Positions 1 through 7,988 of a stretch of DNA of 61,518 bases are shown piece by piece. The DNA comes from Paenibacillus barengoltzii NBRC 101215 (lineage in GTDB: Bacteria; Bacillota; Bacilli; Paenibacillales; Paenibacillaceae), in assembly GCF_004000745.1 (NCBI RefSeq), contig NZ_BILV01000033.1, positions 1 to 61,518 on the forward strand, in the 5' to 3' direction. Below the pieces are notes generated by a model, which was not told the origin of the DNA, made no database searches, and saw nothing but the letters and a program-made list of their open reading frames with translations. The position numbers and the translations under genes were made by a program. The number at the start of each line of letters is the position of its first letter. The first letter of the stretch is position 1.

Positions 1-3000
1 GCAGCGGCGCTGGGCCCGCGCCCGCGCGCAAGGCCGCGGCGCAGCCGGGCCAGGCTTTGCTCGCTCAGCGGAGCCACTTCGTCGGCCAGCAGCTTAAAGC
101 CTTCGTCCTGCTGCTGGACGACGCCGCGCAACGCGAGCAAAGCCCCCTTCTCGACGTGGGCGGCCGAGCGCCGCCACACTTCGGGGAACAGCACAACCTC
201 GCAGCGCTCGATCTGGTCCTCCAGCTCCATGAACGCCATCGCTTTCCCCTGCTTGGTTGTGATCGTCTTCACGGACACGACCATCCCCGCGACAACGGTG
301 CGGGTGTCGTCCGGGGCTTCGGCCAAATCCATCAGCCGATCGACGCCTTCGCCCTCCAGCAAGGCATCGAAATCGTCCAGCGGATGGCCGGACAAATACA
401 GCCCCAGCAGCTCACGCTCCAAATCCAGCTGCTGGGCCGCCGTAAACTTCGGGACATCCGGGTACTCGATGTCCCAGTTCGGCGATTCTACGAAATCAAA
501 CAGCTGGATCTGCAGATCATCCCGCTCCTTACGCCACTTCAGCGCCGCATCGACCGTCTCGTCCAGCATCGCCAGCAGCTGCGCCCGATGCCCCGGCAAG
601 GAGTCGAACGCCCCGCCTTGGATCAACGACTCTATCACCCGCTTATTGCACGTCCGCAAATCTACCCGCCGGCAAAAATCGAGCAAGCTGTCGAAAGGAC
701 GCTCCTTCCGCTCGCGCAAAATACTCTCAATTGCCTGCGTGCCGACATTTTTGATTGCGGCAAGGCCAAAGCGGATAACCCCAAGGGCTGGCGCCTCCTG
801 TCCAGATCCAGCGTGGCCATCCTTCGCATCGCTCGAAAGGACCGCTTCCGCAGAACCAACCCCAACCTGCGGGGTAAACAGCACGTTGCTCTCGTTCACG
901 TCCGGCGGCAGCACGACGATCCCCATTCGCCGACATTCTACGATGTACTCCGCCACCTTGCGGTGGCTGCCGGTAACCGCAGTCAGCATCGACGCCATAA
1001 ACTGCACCGGATAATGCGCCTTCAGGTACGCCGTTTGGAACGCCAGCACGCCATAGGCTGCCGCATGCGCCCGCGCAAAACCGTAATCGGCGAACCGAAC
1101 GATCATGTCATAAACGACGTTCGCTTCGTCCTCGGTATAGCCCTGCTGTACGCTGCCGCTGACGAAATGCCCGCGCTGCTCGTCGAGCACCTCGCGCTTC
1201 TTCTTAGAGACGGCACGGCGCAGCAGGTCCGCTTCACCCAGTGAGAAGCCAGCCATGCGAGAAGCGATCTGCATGATCTGCTCCTGGTAGACGATGATGC
1301 CATACGTATCTTTCAAAATCGGCTCCAAATCCGGATGCGGATATTCCACGGAGATTTGCCCGTGCTTGCCAGCGATGTACTTCGGAATAAACTCCATCGG
1401 CCCCGGGCGATACAATGCCAGCAGAGAGATGATATCCTCGAACACCGACGGCTTCATCTCTTTCAGCACCCGGCGCATGCCCGTAGACTCCAGCTGGAAT
1501 ACGCCGGTCGTCTCCCCGCGCCCCAGCATCTCGTACGTGGTCGGATCGTTGTCCGGAACCAGCCGGAAATCAGGGGCATCCCCCGACTGCTCCTTAATCC
1601 AGTTCATGCAGCGCTCGATGATGGATAAGGTGCGAAGGCCGAGGAAGTCCATTTTCAGCAGACCGATCGCTTCCAGGTTCTCCATCGAATATTGCGTTAA
1701 CGCCGTATGCTCGCTGCCTTCCTGCAGCGGAACGGCATCGGTTAACGGATCGCGGGAGATGACCACCCCGGCCGCGTGGGTCGAGGCGTGCCGCGGCATA
1801 CCTTCGACTTTCATCGCCATGTCCAGCAGTCGCTTCACCCGCTCAGACCCGTCATACATCGCTTTGAGATCCGGGCTTTCCTTTAACGCGCGTTCGATCG
1901 TCATGCCCAGATGTCCGGGAATCAGCTTCGCGACTTTGTCTACTTCGCCAAATGGCACATTCAACGCCCGCCCTACATCGCGGACCGCCGCGCGCGCCGC
2001 CATCGTACCAAACGTGATAATTTGCGCGACATGCTCTGCCCCATATTTGTCAACCACATAGGCAATGACTTCATCACGCCGCTCATCGCTGAAGTCGATA
2101 TCGATATCCGGCATCGTCACCCGTTCCGGGTTCAAAAACCGTTCAAACAGCAGATTATATTTGATCGGATCCACATCGGTAATCCGCAGCACGTAGGCTA
2201 CCAAGCTGCCCGCTGACGAGCCCCGTCCCGGACCAGTGGCGATCCCGTTCCGGTGAGCGAAGGCGATGAAGTCCCACACGATCAGAAAATAATCCGAGAA
2301 CCCCATGCTGGCGATGATCTCCAGCTCGTACCGCAACCGTTGCTCCAGCTTCTCCCGCTCCGCCGGGTTACGCCAAACATCCAGCTCGCCATAGCGGTCC
2401 ACCAATCCTTGTTGACATAGCTCTGCCAAGTAACTGCCTGCGGTATGCCCTTCCGGAATCGGTCGATATGCCGGCAAAATATGTCGGTCGAACTCCAACT
2501 CCAGCTCACAGGAATCGGCAATTTTCGCGGTATTGGCATACGCCTCCGGCAAGTGAGGGAACAACTGAGCCATTTCCTCCGCGGTTTTCAGATAGAGCTG
2601 ATTGGTGTGCATTTTGAGCCGGTCCTCGTCATCCACCGTTTTCCCTGTACCTACACAAATGAGCACGTCCTGAACCTCGGCGTCTTCTTTACTTAGATAA
2701 TGGGCGTCATTGGTGACAACCAGCTCGGCACCGATTTCTCCCGCCAGTTGGACTAGAAGCGGATTCACCTTCTTCTGCTCCGGGATGCCGTGATCCTGAA
2801 GCTCCAGGTAGAAATCCTCGCCAAACGCCGCCTGATAACGCAGCGCCGCTTTCTTCGCTTCCTCATAATGACCGCGCAGCAGATGGAACGGAACTTCCCC
2901 GCCCAAGCAAGCGCTGAGGCAGACCAGGCCCTCGCGATGCCGCTGCAGCGCATCCCAGTCGATTCGCGGCTTATAGTGGAAGCCTTCGAGATGACCGATC

Positions 3001-3320
3001 GAGCACAGCTTCATCAGATTGCGGTAGCCGGTTTCATTCTTAGCCAGCAAAATCAAGTGATGGATCGGCTGATCCTGCCGGCTCCCCCGTTCCTTGCGCG
3101 AGCCTGCCGTAAAATAGACCTCACAGCCGATAATCGGCTTGATGCCGTGTTTTTTACACAATTTATAAAAAGGAACCGCGCCGTACATGACCCCATGATC
3201 CGTCAGCGCCAGCGCCTTCATGCCGGATGCCGCCGCCTTGGCGACGAGATCCTCAAGCCGGGCTGCTCCGTCCAGCAAGCTGTATTCGCTATGTACGTGC
3301 AAATGAACAAAGCTGTCCAT
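1..3320 (-). CDS. dnaE: DNA polymerase III subunit alpha (partial, C-terminus beyond window)
   Basis: Replicative/lesion-bypass DNA polymerase alpha subunit, C-family. About 1106 codons are present; the frame is open to the window edge, so roughly the last 100 residues (OB-fold and tail) are missing. The N-terminus has a PHP domain (HLHVHSEYSLLDG near residue 6, then TDHG), followed by the polymerase core with the catalytic PDIDIDFSDERRDE stretch near residue 410 and, toward the C-terminus, the LLGLYLSGHPLDDF segment. The start is ATG at 3320, preceded by AAGGAAGGG. An Ala/Gly/Asp-rich insertion of about 25 residues precedes the conserved RFGLAAIKNVG motif. The gene is divergent from ytrH, the neighbourhood also seen in Bacillus. 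Confidence 0.97.
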   Translation of the reverse strand, partial: MDSFVHLHVHSEYSLLDGAARLEDLVAKAAASGMKALALTDHGVMYGAVPFYKLCKKHGIKPIIGCEVYFTAGSRKERGSRQDQPIHHLILLAKNETGYRNLMKLCSIGHLEGFHYKPRIDWDALQRHREGLVCLSACLGGEVPFHLLRGHYEEAKKAALRYQAAFGEDFYLELQDHGIPEQKKVNPLLVQLAGEIGAELVVTNDAHYLSKEDAEVQDVLICVGTGKTVDDEDRLKMHTNQLYLKTAEEMAQLFPHLPEAYANTAKIADSCELELEFDRHILPAYRPIPEGHTAGSYLAELCQQGLVDRYGELDVWRNPAEREKLEQRLRYELEIIASMGFSDYFLIVWDFIAFAHRNGIATGPGRGSSAGSLVAYVLRITDVDPIKYNLLFERFLNPERVTMPDIDIDFSDERRDEVIAYVVDKYGAEHVAQIITFGTMAARAAVRDVGRALNVPFGEVDKVAKLIPGHLGMTIERALKESPDLKAMYDGSERVKRLLDMAMKVEGMPRHASTHAAGVVISRDPLTDAVPLQEGSEHTALTQYSMENLEAIGLLKMDFLGLRTLSIIERCMNWIKEQSGDAPDFRLVPDNDPTTYEMLGRGETTGVFQLESTGMRRVLKEMKPSVFEDIISLLALYRPGPMEFIPKYIAGKHGQISVEYPHPDLEPILKDTYGIIVYQEQIMQIASRMAGFSLGEADLLRRAVSKKKREVLDEQRGHFVSGSVQQGYTEDEANVVYDMIVRFADYGFARAHAAAYGVLAFQTAYLKAHYPVQFMASMLTAVTGSHRKVAEYIVECRRMGIVVLPPDVNESNVLFTPQVGVGSAEAVLSSDAKDGHAGSGQEAPALGVIRFGLAAIKNVGTQAIESILRERKERPFDSLLDFCRRVDLRTCNKRVIESLIQGGAFDSLPGHRAQLLAMLDETVDAALKWRKERDDLQIQLFDFVESPNWDIEYPDVPKFTAAQQLDLERELLGLYLSGHPLDDFDALLEGEGVDRLMDLAEAPDDTRTVVAGMVVSVKTITTKQGKAMAFMELEDQIERCEVVLFPEVWRRSAAHVEKGALLALRGVVQQQDEGFKLLADEVAPLSEQSLARLRRGLARGRGPSAA

Positions 3321-3431
3321 GCGATCCCTTCCTTTCCATCGATTTATCTCTAATATTTTATCATACATAGGCATTGCCCGCCCATAGAATGGTAGAAAGA
3401 CCGGACAAACCTCGGAAAGGGGCAAGCGCGC

Positions 3432-3761
3432 ATGAGCACGTTTTTGACCAAAGCGGTCATGGATTTCTTTATCGCCTTCGGAATTGTGGTGGGAGGCGCC
3501 ATGGTTGGCGGCATTGGCGCAGTCGTATCCCTGCAGCCTCCGACGCAGACGATGCTGGACATTGCCGACCGCATTAAAATATGGGCGCTGGCGGCCGCAG
3601 TTGGCGGAACCATCGACCCGATGCGGGTCATTGAAAGCAATTTTTTTGACGGGAACCTGTCTCCGGCCATCAAGCAGATCTTGTACCTGTTGTTCGCCTT
3701 TCTTGGGGCGCATATGGGTTCGGAATTGGTGCGCTGGATGTGCGGGGGAGGACGGGGATGA
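3432..3761 (+). CDS. ytrH: YtrH family sporulation membrane protein
   Basis: Small (109 aa) membrane protein of the YtrH family, which in Bacillus subtilis is made in the mother cell under sigma-E and is needed for efficient sporulation. Hydrophobic segments lie at about residues 8-35 and 82-100. The sequence after the first segment (VVSLQPPTQTMLDIADRIKIW) and the central GGTIDPMRVIE are family-typical. ATG follows GGAAAGGGG. It ends in TGA directly abutting the ATG of ytrI (ATGA ATG arrangement), so the two are co-translated. Its position divergent from dnaE matches the family neighbourhood. Confidence 0.9.
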   Translation: MSTFLTKAVMDFFIAFGIVVGGAMVGGIGAVVSLQPPTQTMLDIADRIKIWALAAAVGGTIDPMRVIESNFFDGNLSPAIKQILYLLFAFLGAHMGSELVRWMCGGGRG

Positions 3762-4262
3762 ATGAAGGACGACGCGAAACAACCGAAGCTTACGGGCTTT
3801 CGCAGGTTTATGCAACTCACCGCCGTGTTTATTCTTGGCATGGTTACCGGCAGTATCGTATATAACGTCATTTATCAGACCAGCTACAATTTGCTGTGGA
3901 TCCAGAACAAAGACCTGACGATCCAGCTGCATCAAGCCGAAGAGGATATTCGGACGCTCAAAAAATACAACAACCGTTCCACGGTCATCAAAGAGATCAA
4001 GGTGCGTGTGGAGGAACGTGATCCGCCGCTCGATTCGCTGGCAGTAAAGGAGGTCACCGAGCAGCTTCATAACGAGCTGGAGGTGTTGCGGGGGCGGAAT
4101 ATTTTTGACATCGACTCGGATGCCAAAATGGCCCGCACGCTGTTGAACCGGAAAATCTATGTTGTTCGTGACAAGGAATACACCATTCAAATCAAGACGA
4201 TGCTGGTGAGTGACGGGGTACTTCAGGTTTGGGTGGACATGCGGCCCTATATTCGTCTCTAG
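3762..4262 (+). CDS. ytrI: YtrI sporulation membrane protein
   Basis: 166-aa protein with one transmembrane segment at about residues 15-37, then a charged, partly coiled-coil region (about 45-110) and a C-terminal beta-rich domain. Length, topology and position directly behind ytrH identify YtrI, a sporulation protein that in B. subtilis is co-expressed with ytrH. The start codon directly follows the ytrH stop, with the GGGGGAGGACGGGG tract of ytrH acting as ribosome binding site. The molecular function of the family is not known. Confidence 0.85.
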   Translation: MKDDAKQPKLTGFRRFMQLTAVFILGMVTGSIVYNVIYQTSYNLLWIQNKDLTIQLHQAEEDIRTLKKYNNRSTVIKEIKVRVEERDPPLDSLAVKEVTEQLHNELEVLRGRNIFDIDSDAKMARTLLNRKIYVVRDKEYTIQIKTMLVSDGVLQVWVDMRPYIRL

Positions 4263-4378
4263 TAAATCATGCTAAAATAAGAGAGATTTCACTTGAGACA
4301 GCAAGTTTTGCAGGAATCGACGTGTGTTGCTGTCCAAGCACGTATCCACTCTATTGATTAAAGGAGTACGGACCTCTT

Positions 4379-4678
4379 ATGATCCAAACGATCCAAACCA
4401 TTCTTTACGTGATTTTGATCATCAGCTGTGTAGGCTCGGTCTTCTTCAGCTTTAAGTCCCGGCGTTCGCTTGATCCGAAGACGCGGGGAATGGCGGCTGC
4501 CAAAATGAACATCTGCATGGGTTTGATGTTGATCGTCCTGGCCCTCATTCAAATGTTCCTGTTTAGCGGTTCGACGCTGCGGGTTGTCATCGGCGCTGTG
4601 TTTATGGTGCTGGGGGCGTTTAACATTTTCGCCGGCATCCGTAACCATGGCTTATATGCCCGACGCAAAGAGGGATAA
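4379..4678 (+). CDS. ytpI: YtpI family membrane protein
   Basis: 99-aa integral membrane protein with three predicted hydrophobic helices (about residues 6-24, 43-63 and 68-90) and an Arg/Lys-rich C-terminus. It matches the YtpI family (function unknown), found next to ytoI and the ytrHI pair in Bacillaceae. AAAGGAG lies 12 bases before the ATG. It converges on ytoI across a bidirectional hairpin. In Bacillus the nanoRNase gene nrnA (ytqI) lies in this neighbourhood; it is not present here. Confidence 0.8.
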   Translation: MIQTIQTILYVILIISCVGSVFFSFKSRRSLDPKTRGMAAAKMNICMGLMLIVLALIQMFLFSGSTLRVVIGAVFMVLGAFNIFAGIRNHGLYARRKEG

Positions 4679-4713
4679 CCTTGCGGCCCAAGCCGTCAGG
4701 CTATCCCTCTTTG
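4666..4713. terminator. Bidirectional terminator ytpI/ytoI
   Basis: 12-bp perfect stem (CAAAGAGGGATA / TATCCCTCTTTG) with a 24-nt loop, overlapping the end of ytpI. It lies between the convergent ytpI and ytoI genes. Confidence 0.75.
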
Positions 4714-4740
4714 TACTGCAGGATCCTTCGCTTCTCCTGC

Positions 4741-6075
4741 TCAGGCATGGTCAATGGACTGCAGCGTCATGACCGCCTTCGAGACCAGCGAATCCTGATA
4801 GGTTAATATAATCTCCAGTTTGCAAGCCCGGCGGCTCATCTCCAATAACACAGGGGTGATGACCACCGGGTTTTCAATTTGTACCGGGCGAACGAAATAG
4901 GTCGTCAGGTTATCGACCACAAAGTCGCCGCCACTGGCGTCTTTGGCCGCACGAAGTCCGGCTTGCGTCATCAGCGAAGTCAAGACCCCATGCGAGATCG
5001 TCCCCAAATCGGTGGCCATCTGTGGTGTAATCATTCCGCGGAAGAACAATTTCCCCTCTTCGTCCCGTTCCTCGGCAAACCCGTTCCACATTAAGTGCTC
5101 AAACGTTTCGCCCAGCTGCGGCTGATTTCGTACGTCCCGCATCGCTTGCAGCACCTCGCGGCGCGTCACCGACGAGACCAGCTTCCGGTTACGGTCCACG
5201 ACAGGCAAGAAGTCGATCCCTTCCCAGACCATGATTTGCGCGGCGGAAGCGAGCGAGGTCTGCAGGCCAACGGTGATCGGATGGCGGGTCATGCATTTCT
5301 CAATCGGCTGATCGCCGCTTAGCTCTTCGACGTTCTTGCGGCTGACGATCCCGATAACTCGGTTCCACTCGTCCACCACCGGAAAATGCTGATGTCCCGT
5401 CTCCAATGACAACTGGTCAAAATCAGAAATGCTGCTGGTCGCCTTCAGCATACTCACCCGCGGCTTGCGGCTGACGATGTCTTCGACCAGCATAATTTTC
5501 TTCTTGATCAAACGGTCGAACAACGCCCGGTTAATCATCGATGCGACGGTAAACGTGTCGTGGCGCGAGGAGATGATCGGTAAGGCCAGCTTGTCCGCCA
5601 GCGTCTTCACTTCACGACTCGTTCCGAAGCCACCGGTGATCAATACCCCGGCGCCTTGTTCCAAGGCAAGCGAATGGGCATTGTCGCGGTTCCCGATGAT
5701 CAGCAGGCTGCCAGCGTCGATGTATCTGGCCATGGCATCGATTTTCATCGCGCCAATGACATATTTGTTCAGCGTTTTGTTGAGTCCTTCTCCGCCGCCC
5801 AGCACATGGCCTTCGACGATTTCCACCACATCGCCAAAGGTCAGCTGATCCGAGATGTTGCGCGGCTTCTTCTCCACGCGAACGGTGCCGATCCGTTCCT
5901 TCGTGATCACGATCCCGAGATTTTCCGCTTCTTTCACCGCCCGGTAGGCGGTGCCTTCACTTACCCCCAGCGCTTTGGCCAGCTTGCGCACGGAGATTTT
6001 CGTTCCAATCTTAAGTCCTTCGATATGTTGGAGCAGCTGTTCGTGCTTTGTTACGCTTTCTTCCGGTCCCTCCAA
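4741..6075 (-). CDS. ytoI: YtoI: HTH-DRTGG-CBS-thioesterase-like regulator
   Basis: 444-aa multi-domain protein. An N-terminal winged-helix region (SVRKLAKALGVSEGTAYRAVKEAE, about residues 27-50) is followed by a DRTGG domain (about 80-190), two CBS repeats (about 195-310) that usually bind adenine nucleotides, and a C-terminal hotdog/thioesterase-like domain (about 330-440). This order is that of YtoI, a conserved Firmicute protein of unknown ligand. The start is TTG: GGGGGG lies 8 bases upstream, and no good ATG exists before the VTKHEQ segment where Bacillus homologues begin. It converges with ytpI. Confidence 0.88.
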   Translation of the reverse strand: MEGPEESVTKHEQLLQHIEGLKIGTKISVRKLAKALGVSEGTAYRAVKEAENLGIVITKERIGTVRVEKKPRNISDQLTFGDVVEIVEGHVLGGGEGLNKTLNKYVIGAMKIDAMARYIDAGSLLIIGNRDNAHSLALEQGAGVLITGGFGTSREVKTLADKLALPIISSRHDTFTVASMINRALFDRLIKKKIMLVEDIVSRKPRVSMLKATSSISDFDQLSLETGHQHFPVVDEWNRVIGIVSRKNVEELSGDQPIEKCMTRHPITVGLQTSLASAAQIMVWEGIDFLPVVDRNRKLVSSVTRREVLQAMRDVRNQPQLGETFEHLMWNGFAEERDEEGKLFFRGMITPQMATDLGTISHGVLTSLMTQAGLRAAKDASGGDFVVDNLTTYFVRPVQIENPVVITPVLLEMSRRACKLEIILTYQDSLVSKAVMTLQSIDHA

Positions 6076-6127
6076 CTGTTATACCCCCCTGCCCGAATCT
6101 GTACTATTCTGTATTCATTATACACAT

Positions 6128-6868
6128 TCAGGCGTAGGTCATCCAGAAGGCGGCAAGAACGATAACAGAATAGACAATTTCCAGCATGCCGGACTGCTTG
6201 GCGGTAATCCCCGTTCGCGGGAACCAGGCCGCTCTGGCCAGCAGGATCAATGCGGCAATCCACAGCGCCGGTTGGAGCTGCCATACGGCCAAGGCCAACA
6301 GCAGAACATGGTAGGCTACGGAGTAAACATAGAATCGCTTATTATTCCGTTCGCGAATGATGGTTTTCACGTAAAAAGCAGTGCCTACAAAATACAACGT
6401 GCTGATCAGGAACAGTTCCGTGGCGAGCCTAAGATCGGTACCTCCTCCAAGCTGATACGAGATAAACACCATTAAGCTGAACTGCACAATTGCCGCAATG
6501 TCGTTCAATAATGCACGTTCACGCTTTTGCTTGGCATAGATGGCATTCACCACAAACAGCGGCACGAACAGCAGAGCCAATTTCAGCACCTCGGGCCGAA
6601 GCAGGATTAATGCGAGCGCCGCAGGGACCAACAGCGCACCATAGAACAGCAAAGGCTTGCGGTATCGGTCGGCTTTGACCTTGGTCTTGGTTGTTCCCAT
6701 CCGAATCCATTGCAGCAAAGGAAACATAAACAGATAAATGAGCAGCCAGCACACAAACAACAAACTGTGGATCGCCCCGGGGGTAGAGGCGAGCATGCCA
6801 AACAGAAACGGAACGATCAGCATAGCCCAGGCACCATGTTGATTCGGGATGTAATCACGGACGCGCAT
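6128..6868 (-). CDS. ywiC: YwiC-like membrane protein
   Basis: 246-aa integral membrane protein with about eight hydrophobic segments, beginning MRVRDYIPNQHGAWAMLIVPF, the signature start of the YwiC-like family. In B. subtilis ywiC lies beside fnr and the nar genes and is FNR-activated; its biochemical role is unknown. Here a perfect FNR-type palindrome (6945-6962) sits about 41.5 bp upstream of the start site predicted from a TATAAT box, which agrees with anaerobic induction. GAAGGAGGAAC precedes the ATG. It is divergent from the DUF2249 operon. Confidence 0.88.
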   Translation of the reverse strand: MRVRDYIPNQHGAWAMLIVPFLFGMLASTPGAIHSLLFVCWLLIYLFMFPLLQWIRMGTTKTKVKADRYRKPLLFYGALLVPAALALILLRPEVLKLALLFVPLFVVNAIYAKQKRERALLNDIAAIVQFSLMVFISYQLGGGTDLRLATELFLISTLYFVGTAFYVKTIIRERNNKRFYVYSVAYHVLLLALAVWQLQPALWIAALILLARAAWFPRTGITAKQSGMLEIVYSVIVLAAFWMTYA

Positions 6869-6944
6869 GTTATCAGTTCCTCCTTCTCATCGTGAGCCGT
6901 CAACTTCAAATTACGCACATTATAATCGCTGGGCATCAGCACCT

Positions 6945-6962
6945 AAGTGACAGAAATCACTT
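6945..6962 (-). promoter_or_regulatory. FNR-type site and promoter of ywiC
   Basis: Perfect palindrome AAGTGACAGAAATCACTT (core GTGA-N6-TCAC). On the minus strand a TATAAT box lies at 6924-6919, giving a predicted start near 6912, so the palindrome is centred at -41.5, the class II activator position. Family knowledge: Bacillus FNR recognises TGTGA-N6-TCACA. Confidence 0.75.
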
Positions 6963-7017
6963 GATTCATGGCAGCTTCCGGACAAATCCGCCGAGAAATT
7001 TTTGGCGGGTTCTCATC

Positions 7018-7060
7018 TTGTGACTGATATCACAATCCCGCCTCGGTCCGTTGCTATAAT
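7018..7060 (+). promoter_or_regulatory. FNR-type site and promoter of the DUF2249 operon
   Basis: Perfect palindrome TTGTGACTGATATCACAA (7018-7035) containing the exact TGTGA-N6-TCACA consensus. A TATAAT box follows at 7055-7060, so the site is centred about 41 bp upstream of the predicted start. Confidence 0.85.
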
Positions 7061-7101
7061 GGGGGCGAATCGTAAAATTTAAACATTTAGGAGGACTTCC
7101 C

Positions 7102-7335
7102 ATGAGTCAATTCAAAGCTACTGTCAACGCCACCGAATATCCGCCCCAGCTCAAGCATAAGACCATTTTCGCAACCTTTAATTCTCTGGAGCCGGGGGAA
7201 GCGATGCTGCTGATTAATGACCATGACCCGGTACCGCTCCGTTTTCAGTTCGAGGCCATGCATCCCGGCGGCTTTACTTGGGAGTACATTGAGCAAGGAC
7301 CGGAGATGTTCCAGGTGAAAATCGGCAAAAACTAA
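7102..7335 (+). CDS. DUF2249 domain protein (first copy)
   Basis: 77-aa protein consisting of a single DUF2249 domain: LEPGEAMLLINDHDPVPLRFQFEAMHPGGFTWEYIEQGPEMFQVKIGK is characteristic (the D/H-x-P-x-PL core). DUF2249 proteins resemble TusA/SirA-fold small domains and are often found near nitrite/NO reduction and hemerythrin genes; no biochemical activity is established. TTTAGGAGGACTTCCC precedes the ATG. It is the first gene of a three-gene operon with a perfect FNR-type site in its promoter. Confidence 0.88.
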   Translation: MSQFKATVNATEYPPQLKHKTIFATFNSLEPGEAMLLINDHDPVPLRFQFEAMHPGGFTWEYIEQGPEMFQVKIGKN

Positions 7336-7351
7336 ACGGGGGGAATGCCCT

Positions 7352-7711
7352 ATGGCAACAATTACGGTTGTCGATGAGAAAACGATTCAGATCGCCGTCG
7401 AGCTTGAGGATGCGCTAAGGATGATCGAGGAAGCCGAAAGCAATCTGGAACGCTATGCCAGTGAGATCCTCACCATCGCCGAAAAAATGCCGGAGTTTCA
7501 ATATACCTATTTCTGTTTCTATGCCTACGACACCTCCGCTTTGTTCGAAAAAATGCTGGGGATCGATCCCAAGCAGTATTTGTCCTTCTCGCTGGATGCG
7601 CCGGATTCGTTTTTCTATACGCTGTACGGCGGCATGAAGGGACTTAGCGGCGCAGCTCGGCTCTGCCAAGCGTTTGCCGCAGAACGGACGGACCTGGAGG
7701 TGAATCTATAA
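7352..7711 (+). CDS. Conserved hypothetical protein between two DUF2249 genes
   Basis: 119-aa protein of no recognised family. It has a beta-rich N-terminus (ITVVDEKTIQIAV), an amphipathic helix (about residues 17-50), an aromatic stretch (QYTYFCFYAYDT near 50) and a Gly-rich C-terminal part. It has no transmembrane segment and only two Cys. The start has AACGGGGGGAATGCCCT upstream. The last base of its TAA is the A of the following ATG, so translation of the second DUF2249 gene is coupled. The FNR-type promoter and flanking DUF2249 genes suggest a role in anaerobic or NO-related metabolism (inference). Confidence 0.75.
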   Translation: MATITVVDEKTIQIAVELEDALRMIEEAESNLERYASEILTIAEKMPEFQYTYFCFYAYDTSALFEKMLGIDPKQYLSFSLDAPDSFFYTLYGGMKGLSGAARLCQAFAAERTDLEVNL

Positions 7712-7947
7712 TGGCCAACCAAATCGTTGAACTCGACGTTCGGCCGATTCTTCGCCGCGGCGAGGAGCCGTTCAGCGTCATCATGGACACCGTTGGGAAG
7801 CTGCAGGAAGGCGACAGCTTGGTTCTGCACGCCACAATGAAGCCGGTCCCGCTTCTGAAGGTGCTTGAAGGTAAGGGCTACCGTCATGAATGCGAGCAGC
7901 TGGCAGAAGATCATTGGAAGGTGACATTTGAACCGATGCAAGCTTAA
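7711..7947 (+). CDS. DUF2249 domain protein (second copy)
   Basis: 78-aa single-domain DUF2249 protein: it begins ELDVRPILRRGEEPFSVIMDTVGKL and has GDSLVLHATMKPVPLLKVLEGKGY, the conserved core. It differs clearly from the first copy in the operon (few identities), so this is an old duplication or an independent acquisition rather than a recent tandem copy. It overlaps the upstream gene by one base (TAATG) and is followed by a strong terminator. Confidence 0.88.
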   Translation: MANQIVELDVRPILRRGEEPFSVIMDTVGKLQEGDSLVLHATMKPVPLLKVLEGKGYRHECEQLAEDHWKVTFEPMQA

Positions 7948-7965
7948 GTTTTTGCAGAACAAGAA

Positions 7966-7987
7966 AAGGAGGCCGCTCGGCCTCCTT
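7966..7987. terminator. Bidirectional rho-independent terminator
   Basis: AAGGAGGCCG/CGGCCTCCTT perfect stem with a very short loop, followed on the plus strand by TATTATTTTTG. It separates the convergent DUF2249 operon and radical SAM gene. Confidence 0.85.
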
Positions 7988-7988
7988 A

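Noticed and set aside
57..1244. Long (395 aa) open frame antisense to dnaE
   Set aside because: It lies wholly inside dnaE on the other strand, has no ribosome binding site and no recognisable protein features; a shadow of high-GC coding DNA.
1294..2061. 255-aa plus-strand frame inside dnaE
   Set aside because: Ser/Arg-rich translation of the antisense strand of the polymerase core; dnaE is clearly the real gene.
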